A stretch of DNA of 64,000 bases. It comes from Spongilla lacustris (Eukaryota; Porifera; Demospongiae; Spongillida; Spongillidae). Of this stretch, positions 23,501-36,600 are shown piece by piece; positions within the stretch are counted from its first letter, which is position 1, and each line of letters begins with the position of its first letter. The stretch spans positions 3,906,032 to 3,970,031 of the forward strand of contig OX442436.1 in NCBI GenBank assembly GCA_949361645.1. Direction: 5' to 3'. A program made the translations under genes and the position numbers. The notes under the pieces were generated by a model. That model did not search any database, was not told the DNA's origin, and saw nothing but the letters and a program-made list of their open reading frames with translations.

Positions 23501-26500
23501 AAACTGAATGCTAGTGATGCATATATTATTCAAGGATTGCTTGCCAGCATTATGATTAATTCAGATCAACTTAATGTTATTGTAAATATGCCCATTCTCA
23601 TCCTATCAAAGTCATCAGTTATTTCAATCCGAGATGGAAAGAAGATTTCTTGGCAGGGAAAAATAGTTGTGTGTCCAGAGGATTTTCCCTGTACTTGTGT
23701 GCCAAGTACATTGTTGGTACTTTCTCAAACACAGAATCAATTGTCTTTCTTACATCAGTTAGAGACATACCAGCATGTACATTTTCCGAACACTTCAGAA
23801 TTAATAAAGAGCTTTTTGCTACCAATGATTCTTGACAATTGTGTTTCAAATACGGAAATTGAGATAGCATTGGAATGTGTACTCAAAATTATAACAAACA
23901 TTGATGATTACTCAAAAGAGATTAGTAAGCTCCCTTTCATCAGGATAAATGATTCAGCTGACTTGAAAAGCCCAAGTGAGCTATATGATCCAACTGTACC
24001 TGAGTTGTGCAATCTGTTCTTTCAACAACCAGTCTTTCCACTACCACCATTTAATCAGTTATCTTATGTTATAAAGCTCAGAAGATGTGGTTTGAAGCAG
24101 AATGTAACATTAGAAGAAGTACATAACATCATAAGCGCTATTAGTATAACATCCATTGATGTAGTACATGATGCACATGTAAGAATTACAAGATCATGTG
24201 CAGTTTTAATGTTCATCTTGAATAACATCAAACACTTCAAAGCAAATTTCAAAGACTTAACTACTAGATACCAATGGCTTCCTATCCAAACTTTAGTACC
24301 AAAAGACTATCCACAGTGCCTAAGGTGGCAAGGAAATCAATGCACTTTGCAATTTACTTCACTTTCTGAGTCAGTTGCATTGGAAAAGTCAGATATCATC
24401 CCATACATTGCTGGATCTCAGGTGTACATGGTTAGAGAGGAATGTGCCATTTCTCCTGAGAAACTAAAAGAACTGAATTGCACTGCCACATGTAGCCCAA
24501 AGCATGTGTTATCACATTTCAAACAAGTTATTGAACACTATAAGGAGATACCTGAAGGCACTCTGCTTAAAATCATACACCACACCTATAACTTCCTAAT
24601 GGAACATTACTTGGAGTGTGATGACCTTCACACATTCTCACATCCATGGTTATGGATTGGCAACAAATTTGTGTACCCCAAAGTGGCTGCAATGAAAATA
24701 AATCTTACACTCTGCCGGTACAGCTTGGAGCCATACCATTACATCATTCCCGATGCATTTCACAAGTATAAAAAACTGTTCACAAAATTTCATGTTCCAC
24801 TCGAGTCAACAGACCTACAGCTTGTTGCAGTTATTGCAGCCATTAAGGAAGGATGTGTGTTTGATGAGTCAGATGCTTTGGAGATGATCATTAGTATACT
24901 GAAACATCTGACCAATAATGGAAAAAAAAAAATTGACCTACCAGATGTAATTATTTATGTTCCAATCGAGTCACAAAAACTGGAACTCAATGATTCAAAA
25001 GAAGTAGTATACTCTGACAATGAATGGATAGAAAGGTTCATGGCTACTTCAAATTCTGAAAAGAAATACAAATTTATCCATAGCGAGATTGGGGCAAATA
25101 TAGCTAAATGCTTAGGCGTAAAGCCTGTAAGAGAGAGAAGATTAGAAAAGTTTGGTTCTCAATTTGGAGCTGCTCCATTTGGACAGAAACAGAAGTTGAC
25201 TGACAGCATCAAGAACATCCTAAGTCAGTATCCATTTGATATCACAGTTTTGAAGGAGCTACTTCAGAATGCTGATGATGCAAAGGCAACAAAAATGTTT
25301 TTGATCCTCGATTGTCGTAACCATGGTGAAATAATGGTGCCTTCTGATGAATGGAAGAAATTACAGGGTCCAGCACTGCTTGTGTGGAATGATAGTATAT
25401 TTTCTGAGAAAGATATAGATGGAATTCAAAAGCTTGGCTTGGGCAGTAAACGGTTAGATTCCGAATCAATAGGACAATATGGCATTGGTTTTAATGTTGT
25501 CTATCATCTCACAGACTGTCCAAGTTTTATCACTAACAAAGCTCTTTATGTACTTGATCCTCATTGCAGGTATGTACCACAGGCTAATTCACTGAATCCA
25601 GGTGGCAGATATGACCTTTCTGGAGAATTTTTAGAGTGCTACAAAGATCTCAAGAGTCCATATCTATACACTAATATCAATGGTCATCAAGACTTCCACT
25701 CTGGATCATTATTTCGCCTTCCTCTCAGACACACACTTCAGCTTGTTGAAGAGTCTGAAATCGCTAGCAACCTGGATGGTGAATTGCAAAAGCCTGTTAC
25801 TATCTCAAGAATGAAAGAAATGATTAAGGATTGGGCCCCAAAAGTTAAGAAGTGCCTGTATTTCCTTCAAAACATTACAGAAGTTAAGATTTGTTATATA
25901 GAACAATCCAACTCACTCGAAACACTGTACCACTATAAATGCATTATAAGTGACTCAGCTATTCAAAAACGTAACACAATACACGCTGCATTTCACAACT
26001 TTAGCAGTACCAACAGTCAACCCTATATTGTATCTTACCCTCTTGATGTCATTGAATTTAGTAGCTCAGGCAGCGAGATGTGTAGAGAACAGTGGATAGT
26101 TCAACAAGGTGTTGGAGACATGATCTATAAATCACAGAAAAATGAATTCAATGATAGAAACAAGCCAAAACATGGTATAGCAGCTCCTCTGAATAAATTT
26201 ACATCATGCAGTGGAGAGGTCTTTTGCTTCCTTCCTCTTCCCATTAAATCTGGATTTCCTGTGCATATTAATGGTCAGTTCATCCTTGATGCGTCACGAC
26301 GGGCTTTATGGCCATCCAATCCTGGTGAACAAGACGATAAAACTATTTGGAATGAAAAAATGTTTCAATCCATCTCATCATCATATGCCATTCTCTTAGC
26401 TGAATTGGCTTCACAGCAAACAATCAAATGTGATATTAACGAATATTATCATTTGTTCCCTAAGTGGAAAACAGGATTGGTTACAACATTGGAAGGATAT

Positions 26501-29500
26501 TGGCTTCAAATAGCCATGAATGTATATAGAAAGCTTGTGCATCTAAACGCTATGATTCTGTACCAGTTTATAGTCACAGGAACAGTTGTAAATGTACGTT
26601 GGCATCCAATCCATGCTGATAAGGATTGCGATCAGATCTATTTTGACATTGGGAATGTTGAAAGTGAATTAATGAAAACTTTTGAACGTTTGGGCATGAA
26701 TATCACACATGCACCACTAGCCATTAGAGATCACTTCATGAATGTGGGAACAGTTATACCCACAATTAATCCACAAACAGTTTATACCCACTACACACAT
26801 CACTTGAGGGAATATTCCTTTGAATCAGTGAGCAATTTCAAAGCTTTTTCACAGTATGTCTTACAACGTGATCCAATTAACAATACCTTTCATTTTCCTG
26901 ACTCCCCATTTGGGCATTTCCTACTTATGACAGCAGACTGTACATTGCAATCATTTGATAGCAATAAAGAAGTACTTGTTTCACAGTACTCAAATTTATT
27001 CCCAAATCGTTTACATATGTTTCTTCATTCAGATTTAATAGATTTACGCTATTCTAATGAGTATTTTCTTACTCCAGATAAGTGTACCTTTGAATGTATC
27101 AATGATATTATTGTTTCAATACTTCCTCCTGAGCTCCACAATGTTCATCGTGTACCTTTAGCCAGTATTAACATCACACAGAATACTCTCCATTCATTAT
27201 GGAAATGCCTTTCTGATGATACAATATTCAATTCAAAGCTGCTTCTCATTATACAACATTGGGCATTACTGATTACAACTGGTAAGGAGCTATTCTCATA
27301 CAGGAAAGGCCATGTCATACCTGTTGTAATTGAGGAGGTACAGAACACCAATGGCACTGTGTCTATTCTATTTCCAGATATAGTAGGTGTGTTAGGAACA
27401 CTTGGACTCCCGATTCTTGATGTAAGTATTGTTGGAAGAAATACATCGATCTGCCCTCACACATCAGATCACTCCAGAGTTCTCCACAATCTTCTTAATT
27501 TTCATAATGAAGATGATATTTCCTCAAAATTAACTGAAAAACAGGTAAATTCTCTCCTTGAATATTTTACAAATATCAATTTCTATAATAATTACAATGA
27601 CTTGCATTGCCTGTTAAAAATGCCACTGTGCATGGATGTGACTAAATCCTTTAAAATTCCAAACATCAATGCTACATATGTGTGGCCTCATAAGTTCCCT
27701 GAATCTGGTATATCAAAATGGTTAAATGGCTCAGATGTTGTATTTGTTCAGAAAAGCTGGAAATGGACATCTTTCTTTTCTTCATTACATGTACTTCGGA
27801 TCCAAGATATCAGCCCACAGGACATGTACTTGAAGTATGTGTTTAAACATTTCAGTCTTTTAAATGATGATGAAAGGTATGAACACCTCAAGTACATCAA
27901 AGATTGCTTCTATTTAAGTACACAATCTTCTACATTCAAAGATTCACTCCAGAAATTACGATGTATTACGTATAATGGCACACTTAGATGTATATCAGAT
28001 TTTTGTGACCCACGGAAAAAAGTATTTTCATTCTTTGGTAATCAATTTATAACACTTCCAGACTGCTTTCATGATATTGTGTGGTTGGATTTTTTTTCCT
28101 CACTTGGTCTGAGAAAATCTCCCACTAAGGAGGAGTTTCTTATTTTTGCCAATTTGGTTGCCAGTGGAGAGTGTCAAGACATACCCCAAGTATCTCATCA
28201 TCTTTTGGAATGTCTCATTGAGGAGGAAGCTTGGTATCATGATTGTCAATTTCTGTCAAAAGTTAGCGCAATTCCATTCGTTTGTACATATCCAGCATCA
28301 GAAGTTAGTTGGATTGTACAATCATACCAACAAAAGGGTATGAAATGTCCTATGATACAACTGTGTGGCTCAGCAACTAAGATCCATATGAGAATATTGT
28401 GGACAGTTAAGCCATTAGTGCATTTACAACCCCCTATATACATTAACACTGGGGACATGGAAAAAAGGCTAAATGCTCTTAATGTTATTACTTATCCTAG
28501 CACCTCAGATGTTATTGAAAACATTAAGCATGTATGTAAAGGTAGATTTTCAAGTGCTTTGCTTTTTGACAATTACCCTAATGCATGCCTGCCATCACAA
28601 GAACACCACATACCTCTAATGGATGTTATGGTTGAAAACTTTAAATATCTGAAGGATCATAATGGATTTCAGTTGTGCAAATGTCTTAAAGAACTGCCTT
28701 GTATTCCTGTCCATGTTAATCCAGAACAGACTATATGTAATAGATTTGTTTTGGTTAAGCCTGCTCAAGTCATGCTGGATGAATGTGCTTCCTACTTTCA
28801 TCCTTATCTGCATACACTGCCTGTTGATCTGTCCCAGTTCACTCCACACATGTACACCCTGGGAGTGGCAAAAATACTGGGACTTAGCCATATCAGACTG
28901 GCATTGGAGCTAGTTTCAAACAAACAGTGTTTGGACTCCCACAATATACAGTTGGACTTGAATACAAATATCATGATTAAAAAGTTGATGGATCAGCTTC
29001 ATAGTATGCTCAAACAACGTAGAGACATTAGTGTTGACTCATTACAGCCACTCTACATTCCCTCCTCTAATGGGAAACTCTATGAGTCATCACAGCTATT
29101 TTATCATGATTGTAGTATATATGGAGATGTGCACCTATTTTCAACAAACATTACTTTTTTCAAACTTCCAGAAGCATGCCATTTCACAGAAATGGATGTT
29201 GTTAGTATGCTCCCACATGAAATTAGACCAAAACCCTTTTCTAAACACTGCATTGCAAAGCTACACTGGCAGTCAGCCATCATCCAAGGATCCAAAGAAG
29301 CTGAGAAATTGAGTAAGGTTTTGACATCATCTTTATTTCATGCTGCTGTCTGTGCTATTGCGAAGCATGATAAAAGTAGTGAGATTGGTACTGAGATTGA
29401 GACTGTTGTTAAACATTTTCAAGACAGTCTGAAAGTACATGAAGCAGATCCTTTAAAGGTACAGCTTTTATTGGGCAATGATGAGATTGCATCCACCAGT

Positions 29501-30643
29501 GTGCCTGTTTTTTTTGAAATGTGTGAAATGACATACAACATTTATATGAAAGCAAAGACAACCACATATGAGCGTCATCAAATTCATAGTGAAATAGGCA
29601 CAAAGATCACTGAAGTCATATCTGGTGAAATTGTTGGTACAAATATTAACTTGGGACACAATATCGCAGTACTCTTGATGACAGAAAGTGGTGATGAAAT
29701 AAGAGATTATCTGAAGAAGCTAAGCATCAAATTTGACAAAATTGCTGAAGAGCAGGATAGTGACTTCACACCAATTCTTGGGGACTTTATTCCATCTACT
29801 TGGCTGTCATATCTTCACCACAATGCAGGATATGTATGTATATATAGACCAGACGAATGGGTAGTATACAAAAAAGAGGAGGGTGTGATGATATTTGCTA
29901 AAATTGTCTGTCAAATTCCAGACGATTTAAAAGATAGTCAATCACATCGGAAATACATCATTCGAATCAGCAGTGAGGATACCACGGATGTAAGTGACAT
30001 GGATTTGTTCAAAATCCCTACACCAGCCACATCCATTCAGCACCATGATATGGATATGTCAGGTGATGAAAGCACCAGGTGTGACACACTAAATAGATCA
30101 AGACTGGATGCTGTAGTATATAAAAATTATGACTTATTACCTAGCTCAATGGTTCATTGGCAAAACATCAGTCCCTCGAGAGATATCAAAAAGGCTGAAA
30201 GATGGCTTAGCCAGGCAGAGGCAGATTTTGAAGCACTAACAATTCTAAATGATGAAGTAGCTAATCATCCTGACATATGTTGCAATGTGTGCTTTATGGC
30301 ACATGAGGTGGCTGAGAAGGCATTGAAGGCTGGCCGATATGCTACAACAGGAATAAGTAGTGATGATTTGATACACCATAAATTAATATACCACGCATAT
30401 GCTATTATGAGCGAGAGGCCTGTGACCACCCAAGGTTTAGCAAAACTTGTTGCACCTCTGGAATCATTCTACCTGGATACAAGATTTCCTGATAGATGGG
30501 ATGGTACTGATGCTGTGCCAAAGGGTGTTTACAAACCACAACAAGCGTCAGATGCTAAAGAGAAAGCATGTAACATACTTCACATTATTAGAACCACAAT
30601 TCATGGAGGAGGGCACATAAATGAGACATTTTCATCTAGCTAG
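17591..30643 (+). CDS. Sacsin-like giant ATPase with C-terminal HEPN domain
   Basis: Three exons: 17591-17710, 20913-21171 and 21576-30643. Introns are GT-AG, phases 0 and 1. The joined frame is 9447 nt, 3148 aa. Exon 1 (start MAEESQKTKQ) supplies FGIKQPPLYITIKSILDRYP, and exon 2 opens with the ATPase N-box ELIQNADDAGA and carries GPALLAYND and GRFGIGFNSIYHIT. Exon 3 completes the first sacsin repeat (GILDPQEEVW). A second Bergerat-fold ATPase repeat starts near residue 1318 (FGQKQKLTDSIKNILSQYP, ELLQNADDAKA, GPALLVWND, GQYGIGFNVVYHLTD). Residues ~3000-3140 form a HEPN domain (RWLSQAEADFEAL, CFMAHEVAEKALKAG). Sacsins are Hsp90-like ATPases of proteostasis; the human protein is longer, with three repeats plus UBL and DnaJ domains. 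I see two repeats and neither extra domain. The HEPN lacks an RxxxxH nuclease motif. The 9-kb last exon is unusually long. IHSEIG recurs near 1290 and 2795. Family call firm; cellular role inferred. Confidence 0.93.
17860..17881 (+). repeat. Poly-G tract (22 nt) in sacsin intron 1
   Basis: G homopolymer about 150 bp into the first intron of the sacsin-like gene, on its coding strand, where it could form a G-quadruplex in the nascent RNA. Confidence 0.85.
18514..19110. mobile_element. piggyBac-like MITE with TTAA target duplication
   Basis: The 597-bp element is flanked by TTAA on both sides (18510-18513 and 19111-19114). It starts CCCTTTGAACGCCAAGGGCA and ends with the imperfect inverse (TGCCTTTGGCATTCAAAGGG). 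TTAA targets with CCC/GGG ends are diagnostic of the piggyBac superfamily. It has no transposase frame. It interrupts the reverse-transcriptase relic at 18076-19977. The outer sequences rejoin across a single TTAA, so the MITE came later. Confidence 0.9.
18699..18734. repeat. Perfect 14-bp-arm hairpin inside the MITE
   Basis: AGTACTACTGATGC (18699-18712) is followed after 8 bp by its exact reverse complement (18721-18734). It is internal to the piggyBac-like MITE and may be a subterminal structural element of that family. Confidence 0.85.
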
Positions 30644-31479
30644 TTTATAAGAGGCACTTGACTTGAGGTTTACACATTTGTACCACGTCTTATAATATAT
30701 ATGCTAATTTAAATCAGTGTCAGTTTATGAATTCAAGGATTAATAATTATTTATATTTATAGTGTGAAGGTCTGAGTAATCAATGTGGGCCTGTGACCTG
30801 ATACTGCAAAAGTACCGGTAGTCCTATTTCAGGCAGGCTACTTATGGTTGCAGTATGGACTAATTTTGACTGGCAATTGTAATCCATTCTAACTGATGGA
30901 ATATTTTCTGCTCATGGGTATTGCTGGCTAACGATATGTAGAATATATTAGTGCACACTGAAATATCATTAAAATTGAATTTCAGATTTTGTACATGTTT
31001 TGAAAGTAATAGAGGTACAGTGAAACTTATTTGGCTTACCATTATTACTGCTCCACTATGAACTCAGTATTTGTAGCAGAAGCAATGCGCATGCTGAGCC
31101 ATGTACGTGTATTTACCTTCATTTAGTGTGGAAACAAATAAAATTGACTTGGACTTACCTCATTTCCTTATACATTTAGCTTTAGTCAGATGCATGCCAT
31201 TCACTGATTTTTTAACATTCAATTACAAGTAGATGCAGATGATACTGAATCAGAAGTGCATGGTAATAAATACTCAAAAGGGGTTATTCCTGTAAAAAAT
31301 AATAATTAGGTAACAACAGTTCTGCTCCAGCAGTTTTCCAAAGCGCTTTCTTCAGGTACTGGAGGGTGTTGTATGCAATACTTGTGATAGGGAAAACTAC
31401 TGAGTAGCACCTAATGAACGCAGAAATGACATTTACTAGGATCAGTGATACAGTCTTAGGGTGAACCAGACAAACTGTT
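30644..31479 (+). other. 3' flank of the sacsin-like gene
   Basis: AT-rich, no gene seen. It probably holds the 3' untranslated region and, further on, unassigned intergenic DNA. Confidence 0.5.
31137..31142 (+). promoter_or_regulatory. Candidate polyadenylation signal for the sacsin-like gene
   Basis: AATAAA about 490 bp after the stop codon, on the gene strand. I noticed no earlier canonical hexamer downstream of the stop. Position and motif are the only support. Confidence 0.3.
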
Positions 31480-32360
31480 GATTTTTGAAAGATTCAGTAA
31501 AATACCTAGGCTATGTGATTGATTGGGTAGGTATACATATACAAGCCTCCAAAAAGTGCAGGCCACTGTTTTGCCTGCAGAAATGGATTAACACTATGTC
31601 CACTTTTTAGGTTTAGCAATGTGATACGTAAAGTTGAACAAGAATCTACCTATAGCCTCTCAGCCCCTTTGAATCAACTGTTAAGAAAGGAAACTGACTA
31701 CATAAAAGTAATCAGTATCACTGCAAAAGGGTCTTATAATTACCATTAGATCTTGCTTGTGATGCCTCAGCTGTTGGCATTGTGACTGTCATACCTTGCC
31801 AAATGGTAGCAAAAAACCTATGCTATTCACTGGCGGACGCAGGATTTAAAGAAAGGGGGGGGTTGTAGTGGAGGGGGATCACCAAAAGGGGGAGGGTGCG
31901 GGAGGGGGATGTGCCCCCTCCCGCGCGAAGCGCGGAAGCTTTTGAAAACGTTAATTCGGTGTGCTAAAATGCATGAAAAAATTAAGAGTTTTCAACTAGC
32001 TGAGCATGCTCGTTACTTTTTCATTTACTTATGCCGCATTTTGCGTATTATGTAATAGGAGGAAAGGGGGGGTTGCAACCCCCCCAACCCCCCCCCCCTC
32101 CGTCCGCCAGTGGCTATTACATCAAGAACCTTGTTATAATCAGAGGCCAATTACTCTCAAATCGAAAAGAAAGCAGCCTAGGGTATCACCTATTAAAGTT
32201 TCATTAATACCTGTATAGAGTGGACATCAGTGACTGAACACAGGCTACCATTAGTCTTTCTCAGAGGTGGGCCAGACTTGTTTTCTACCAGGTCTATGAA
32301 TATCAGAATCGCATAAAGAAGTAGCAATTGAATTGCGATGCCATGCCTAAAGCAGTAACC
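31480..32360 (+). pseudogene. Ty3/gypsy-type pol relic (end of RT and RNase H)
   Basis: Broken plus-strand frames read as the connection and RNase H part of an LTR-retrotransposon polyprotein. The phrases are KYLGYVID, SAPLNQLLRKET, LACDASAVGI, then, after a MITE, SRTLL with SEANYSQIEKKA, and further on RWARLVFYQVYEYQNRIKK. These follow the order known for gypsy elements (LG-V, APLN-LL, DAS-GIGAV, RTLS-EANYSQIEKE, RWAL-L-Y-YEI). Many stops and frameshifts show it is dead. No LTRs were recognised. Confidence 0.75.
31828..32112. mobile_element. MITE of the GGCGGA family, inserted in the gypsy relic
   Basis: The 285-bp element has perfect 12-bp inverted ends (CACTGGCGGACG), flanked by GCTATT on both sides. 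It interrupts the RNase H relic between the DAS block and the SRTL block. Both ends carry G- or C-rich tracts, and the start (GGCGGACGCAGGATTT followed by AAGGGGGGGGTTG) closely resembles the element at 41476-41718. Confidence 0.88.
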
Positions 32361-33537
32361 ATCCTAGAAATATAGTGTGAAGTGTAGTGATTAGATAAGC
32401 AGATTATCTTGTTGACTGCCAGTCAAATATACTAAAGCATGCACTGATATTTTTGTGCCCTTGTATTCGTACACCCTCCCCTACCCTTTACCTATTCCAC
32501 TCCCTCTCCCTTCAGTGAATGGTTCTTATTGGAGCCTTTCAATAACCAGTTCATAATAACTGCTAATCATACTCTGTCTTCATGTCTAAATGATCCCCCA
32601 CCCTCTCATTTCTTCACTCCTTCCATATCCCAATTCATGCCCACTGTCACATTATGATGTACTTGCTGAATATGTCAATATGTCAAGAGTTTTGAAAACC
32701 AAACCAGCTACATGTATACTGAATATGCAGCACAATATTGACTTTTTAAGACAATAATTCAGGATTTACACGCATGACGTCATTGTTTACATTTTGCTTC
32801 CTGTCGGCCATTTGAATTGAGTGGCAAGGTTTTTTATGTTTGCACGGTTGTTGCGTTGCCTTTCCAAATGTACAGAATGATACATTGATCACTTCACTAA
32901 CGAAATATACAGTTTGGGTTGCTCCGAACGAATACTTTCGGGCATGAGCAAGGCCATAGACAAGGGGGTGCTTGGGGGTGGTGAAGCACCCCCAAATTTT
33001 TAGGAGACCTATATATAGCACGTGGTTTTCTTGTATTGACGGTATAACTTGACGTGAAGTATAATTACATGTACAGTATGTTTAAAACTAGCCTTTTATA
33101 TTGTTTAATCATGTGCATTAAAAATGAATTAAATTTAATTGACTTCTCTGTTCTTTTGCTGTTCATTGCTCTATTCTAAATTCTTTTGCTGTTCATTGCT
33201 TGATTCTAAATTCTCATTTCAAAAGTCCTGCATGGACTAGGAGTATAGAATGCGGTACCGCAACTCATATCACCAGCAATCAGGTGCCAGTTCCTGTGAG
33301 CTCTAAAATGCTGCGGGGTATGTTGCAATCCGAGAACCACACAGTAATGCAGTTTTTGCATTGTTAAGTGTGCTTGGCTTATAAATAGATTTAAATGCAG
33401 CAATGGTTCACCCCCGTTTTCATTTAAAATAATTAACAAGCATGTGGCTGGCTGTACATTAAAAAAATTAAAAAAATAAATGGATATGTTGAGAAGTTTT
33501 CTTCTTCCCAGTTTCTAACTGCAGACTTGCCTGGCAT
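32361..33537. other. Intergenic, no gene seen; small hairpin and duplication
   Basis: No convincing open frame. GGGGGTGCTT at 32964-32973 is matched by its reverse complement at 32984-32993. The phrase ATTCTTTTGCTGTTCATTGC lies in a ~30-bp unit repeated twice at about 33150-33213. The right edge is the left boundary of duplication copy 2. Confidence 0.5.
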
Positions 33538-33658
33538 AAATGAGAAGTTAGTACAGTCATCTGGGATATGCCTCTTTGGGAAGTAAATGTGAAAAAAAAA
33601 ATGAAGTGAATTACACACGTAACAAACATTGTAGCATTGTTATTTCTAAATGTCCTTC

Positions 33659-36600
33659 TCAGTTCAATGATTTGAAAACTGTGAATGCAACCTCAGCCAT
33701 GCCCCAGCTGATAGATGACCATGATACACTGGTCTGCTGCTGCAGTGTGATGTCCCTCATGACAGGTAATGGTGGAAGGTCCACAGAGGTTAGGTCTAAT
33801 GAAGAAGCTAACACTTTAAGTACTTCCATGCCTTGATTTGAAAGGATGAAGTGAGGAAGGGAGGGAGGAATCATGAGAGGAGGGGAAAGTGAGGGAACAT
33901 TATACTAACTACATGTACATGTACAATACATGCCATGTGTCAATCACTACAGCATTAAGTTACACAACATACACTGCATCATCCTTCCATGTGCAAACAC
34001 AACTACATGTACATGTACTAAATGCGCAAGCATAAGGAGGGGAGGGGAGGGGAGGGGAGGGGAGGGGAGGGGAGGGGAGGGGAGGGGAGGGGAGGGGAGG
34101 GGAGGGGAGGGGAGGGGAGGGGAGGGGAGGGGAGGGGAGGGGAGGGGAGGGGAGGGGAGGGGAGGGGAGGGGAGGGGTATGTTCTAACCTGTTGGACCAG
34201 ATATTAGCATTCCTGTGATATCATAAGCTTTTCCAGCAGTAACATAAATAGAAGGTGAGGATCCATTGGGTAGTAACAGTGTCTGCTTTCCTGATGTGCC
34301 TGGTCAAATTAACATGCTGAAACTTACAAATGCAGTGTTGACTCTCTCCTATACATGTACACATAAACCTACACATGCATTATTACCAACACTCAAAATT
34401 AGGTACACTAGCTTGTGTTCTCCATAGGATTCTATCTACATGTACATGAGTGGTCTGGGGATGCTAATTATTATAGCTGGCTGTTTCATGCCCAATCTTA
34501 TATCTAATACCAAAGGACCTTCCATTGTTGAGTTGTTCTACATGTATAAAAAAATGTGTCTTGAGTACAATTACAGTAGGGAAGGAGTGGGCTAGTTAAG
34601 CCAGGGTAGATCAGTTGTGCCAGGTACATGTTTCAAGCCAAAGTTATGTGCATATACATGTACATGTACATGTATGCTAGTACAAGTAGGCCTAAGCCTT
34701 CCTGTCTCTTGTCCAAGTACATGTACAAGGCATTGTTAAAATAAAATTCATATGCTAATGAGCCCATGAAACTGATTGGCAAATGATTCGCAAAGCCATT
34801 TTCCACAATAAAAATGCCTCTTTGTTTTTTGCATTGCCAACTACATGTAGGTCTGGTTCAGTATTTGAATCGTTTTAATGATCACAGATAACGCTAACGG
34901 CTCAACTAACCCCGCTACAAACTGTTCCAGAAATGGGCAAAGTGGTAGTAAAGCAAAATATAGCTGCATTCTTGTGCATTCAAACACCACGACTGAAAGG
35001 CATAAGTGTGCAGAAATTATGAGAGCACAAAAAACCGTAAAAACACATCATTTAAAAATTATACATTCCAATCAATACTACAACAAAGTTCTTATGTAGG
35101 ACAAAAAGCTAGTCATTGCACTTAATGTCAATATATGTCAATAAAAACGGGGTGGCTCAACTAACACACCCATACAAACTTTTCAAAGCAAGCTGTCTAG
35201 TGACTTAAACATGTTAAATGAGGTTGACATTTAAAAAATGACATTCAACAGAAAAAATCCTATTACAAAGGAGCAATAAAATCGGTTGGGGATCATTGTG
35301 AATTTAATAACTAATTCATTTCACTTCTTTGATTTTAATGATTAGTTTACATAAGCATTCTTTAACAGCAATTAAAAGTTGAATGACTACACTGTATTTT
35401 GAAACTTTGACTGTGGTCTACATCATGAACACGTACACATACATTGTACATGGACATGTTATGCAGTGCTTCACAAAGACATATATGTACACACATGTAC
35501 TGTATATAGTGACATTTCTGGCCATACCAGTGGTGATAGCATCTGTGCCGCCTACAACACATCTCTCAAAATCTGAAACTACATTACATGTAAGTCCAAC
35601 TCTGCTAGAATTGAAAGCCATTCATTCTACAGAGCACTATAACACTGCTATGACACACATACCTATGTTGATGACATAGATGAAGCATGGACGGTTTGTA
35701 GTGATACGCGCAGAGATGTATGTTCCCACAGTTACGGAAGGACTTGGGTGTGCAGGACTGAGCTCCAGCCTGCCTGAAATGTCTCTCAGGACAAGACATT
35801 CGGGCATGGAGGATGAATGAGGTGAGGAGGGAGGTAGTGAAGAGGAGGCAATAAGGTCATGGGTGTCAGCACGGCGGATCTCACAGCAGACATGGACGGA
35901 GGGGGAAGTACATTTATAGAGGTGGGCAATAGCATCATAGACGTTGTGCAACTGAACAACAGGACCTGTATGTAATCATAACATTTTGTGCATTTCATAT
36001 ACATATATGTGGTACGATGCAAAAAGTAAAAATAAGAAGTTACATGAACATGTATTTATAAAAAGCCAGGAATTTACTCTAATACATGTAACATATACAT
36101 GTGTACATGTACATGTACATGTACACATAAATAAAATTAGAACCTCTTACGAAAAAAGCAATCGCAATGGCTTCAATTACATGTACTTCATTTCAAACCT
36201 AAATTTAAATCAATTAAGTACATGTATCTACATGTACATGTATACATTGTAAATGCAAGGAGAGCTGTATTGAGGTTTTTTTTGCAGAAGCTTCTAAAAT
36301 ATGGTTTGTTAGGTCTTAAAGATCTCAGCTTGATTAATCAAGCTTAGAAACTTATAAGATAGTGGTGATAGGTGCATTATACATGTTAGCTTAAATCATG
36401 GAATTTATAAATTTCAAGCGGATTGTTTGACTGCATTGTTATAAACAAAAACTACATTGTATTTGTTTACTTAACATAGAGATTAATACAAATTAATTCC
36501 AATTCTCAACATATTAACTCAGTACTGTAATATTTACACTTTTCAATTATCATTACACTGTACTTCTGCAGCTCCCACTATCTACAAACACGTATGATCC

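Noticed and set aside
22020..29659. Numerous short frames on either strand within the sacsin exon
   Set aside because: Shadows of the long coding frame. None has a domain or splice support.
30270..30275. His-Pro-Asp in the sacsin C-terminus, as in a DnaJ domain
   Set aside because: The tripeptide lies in the loop of the HEPN domain (ANHPDICC), not between J-domain helices. No J-domain surroundings are seen.
30187..30610. HEPN as an active RNase
   Set aside because: I could not find the RxxxxH-type motif of nuclease HEPN domains here. Sacsin-type HEPN domains are known as non-catalytic nucleotide-binding or dimerising modules.
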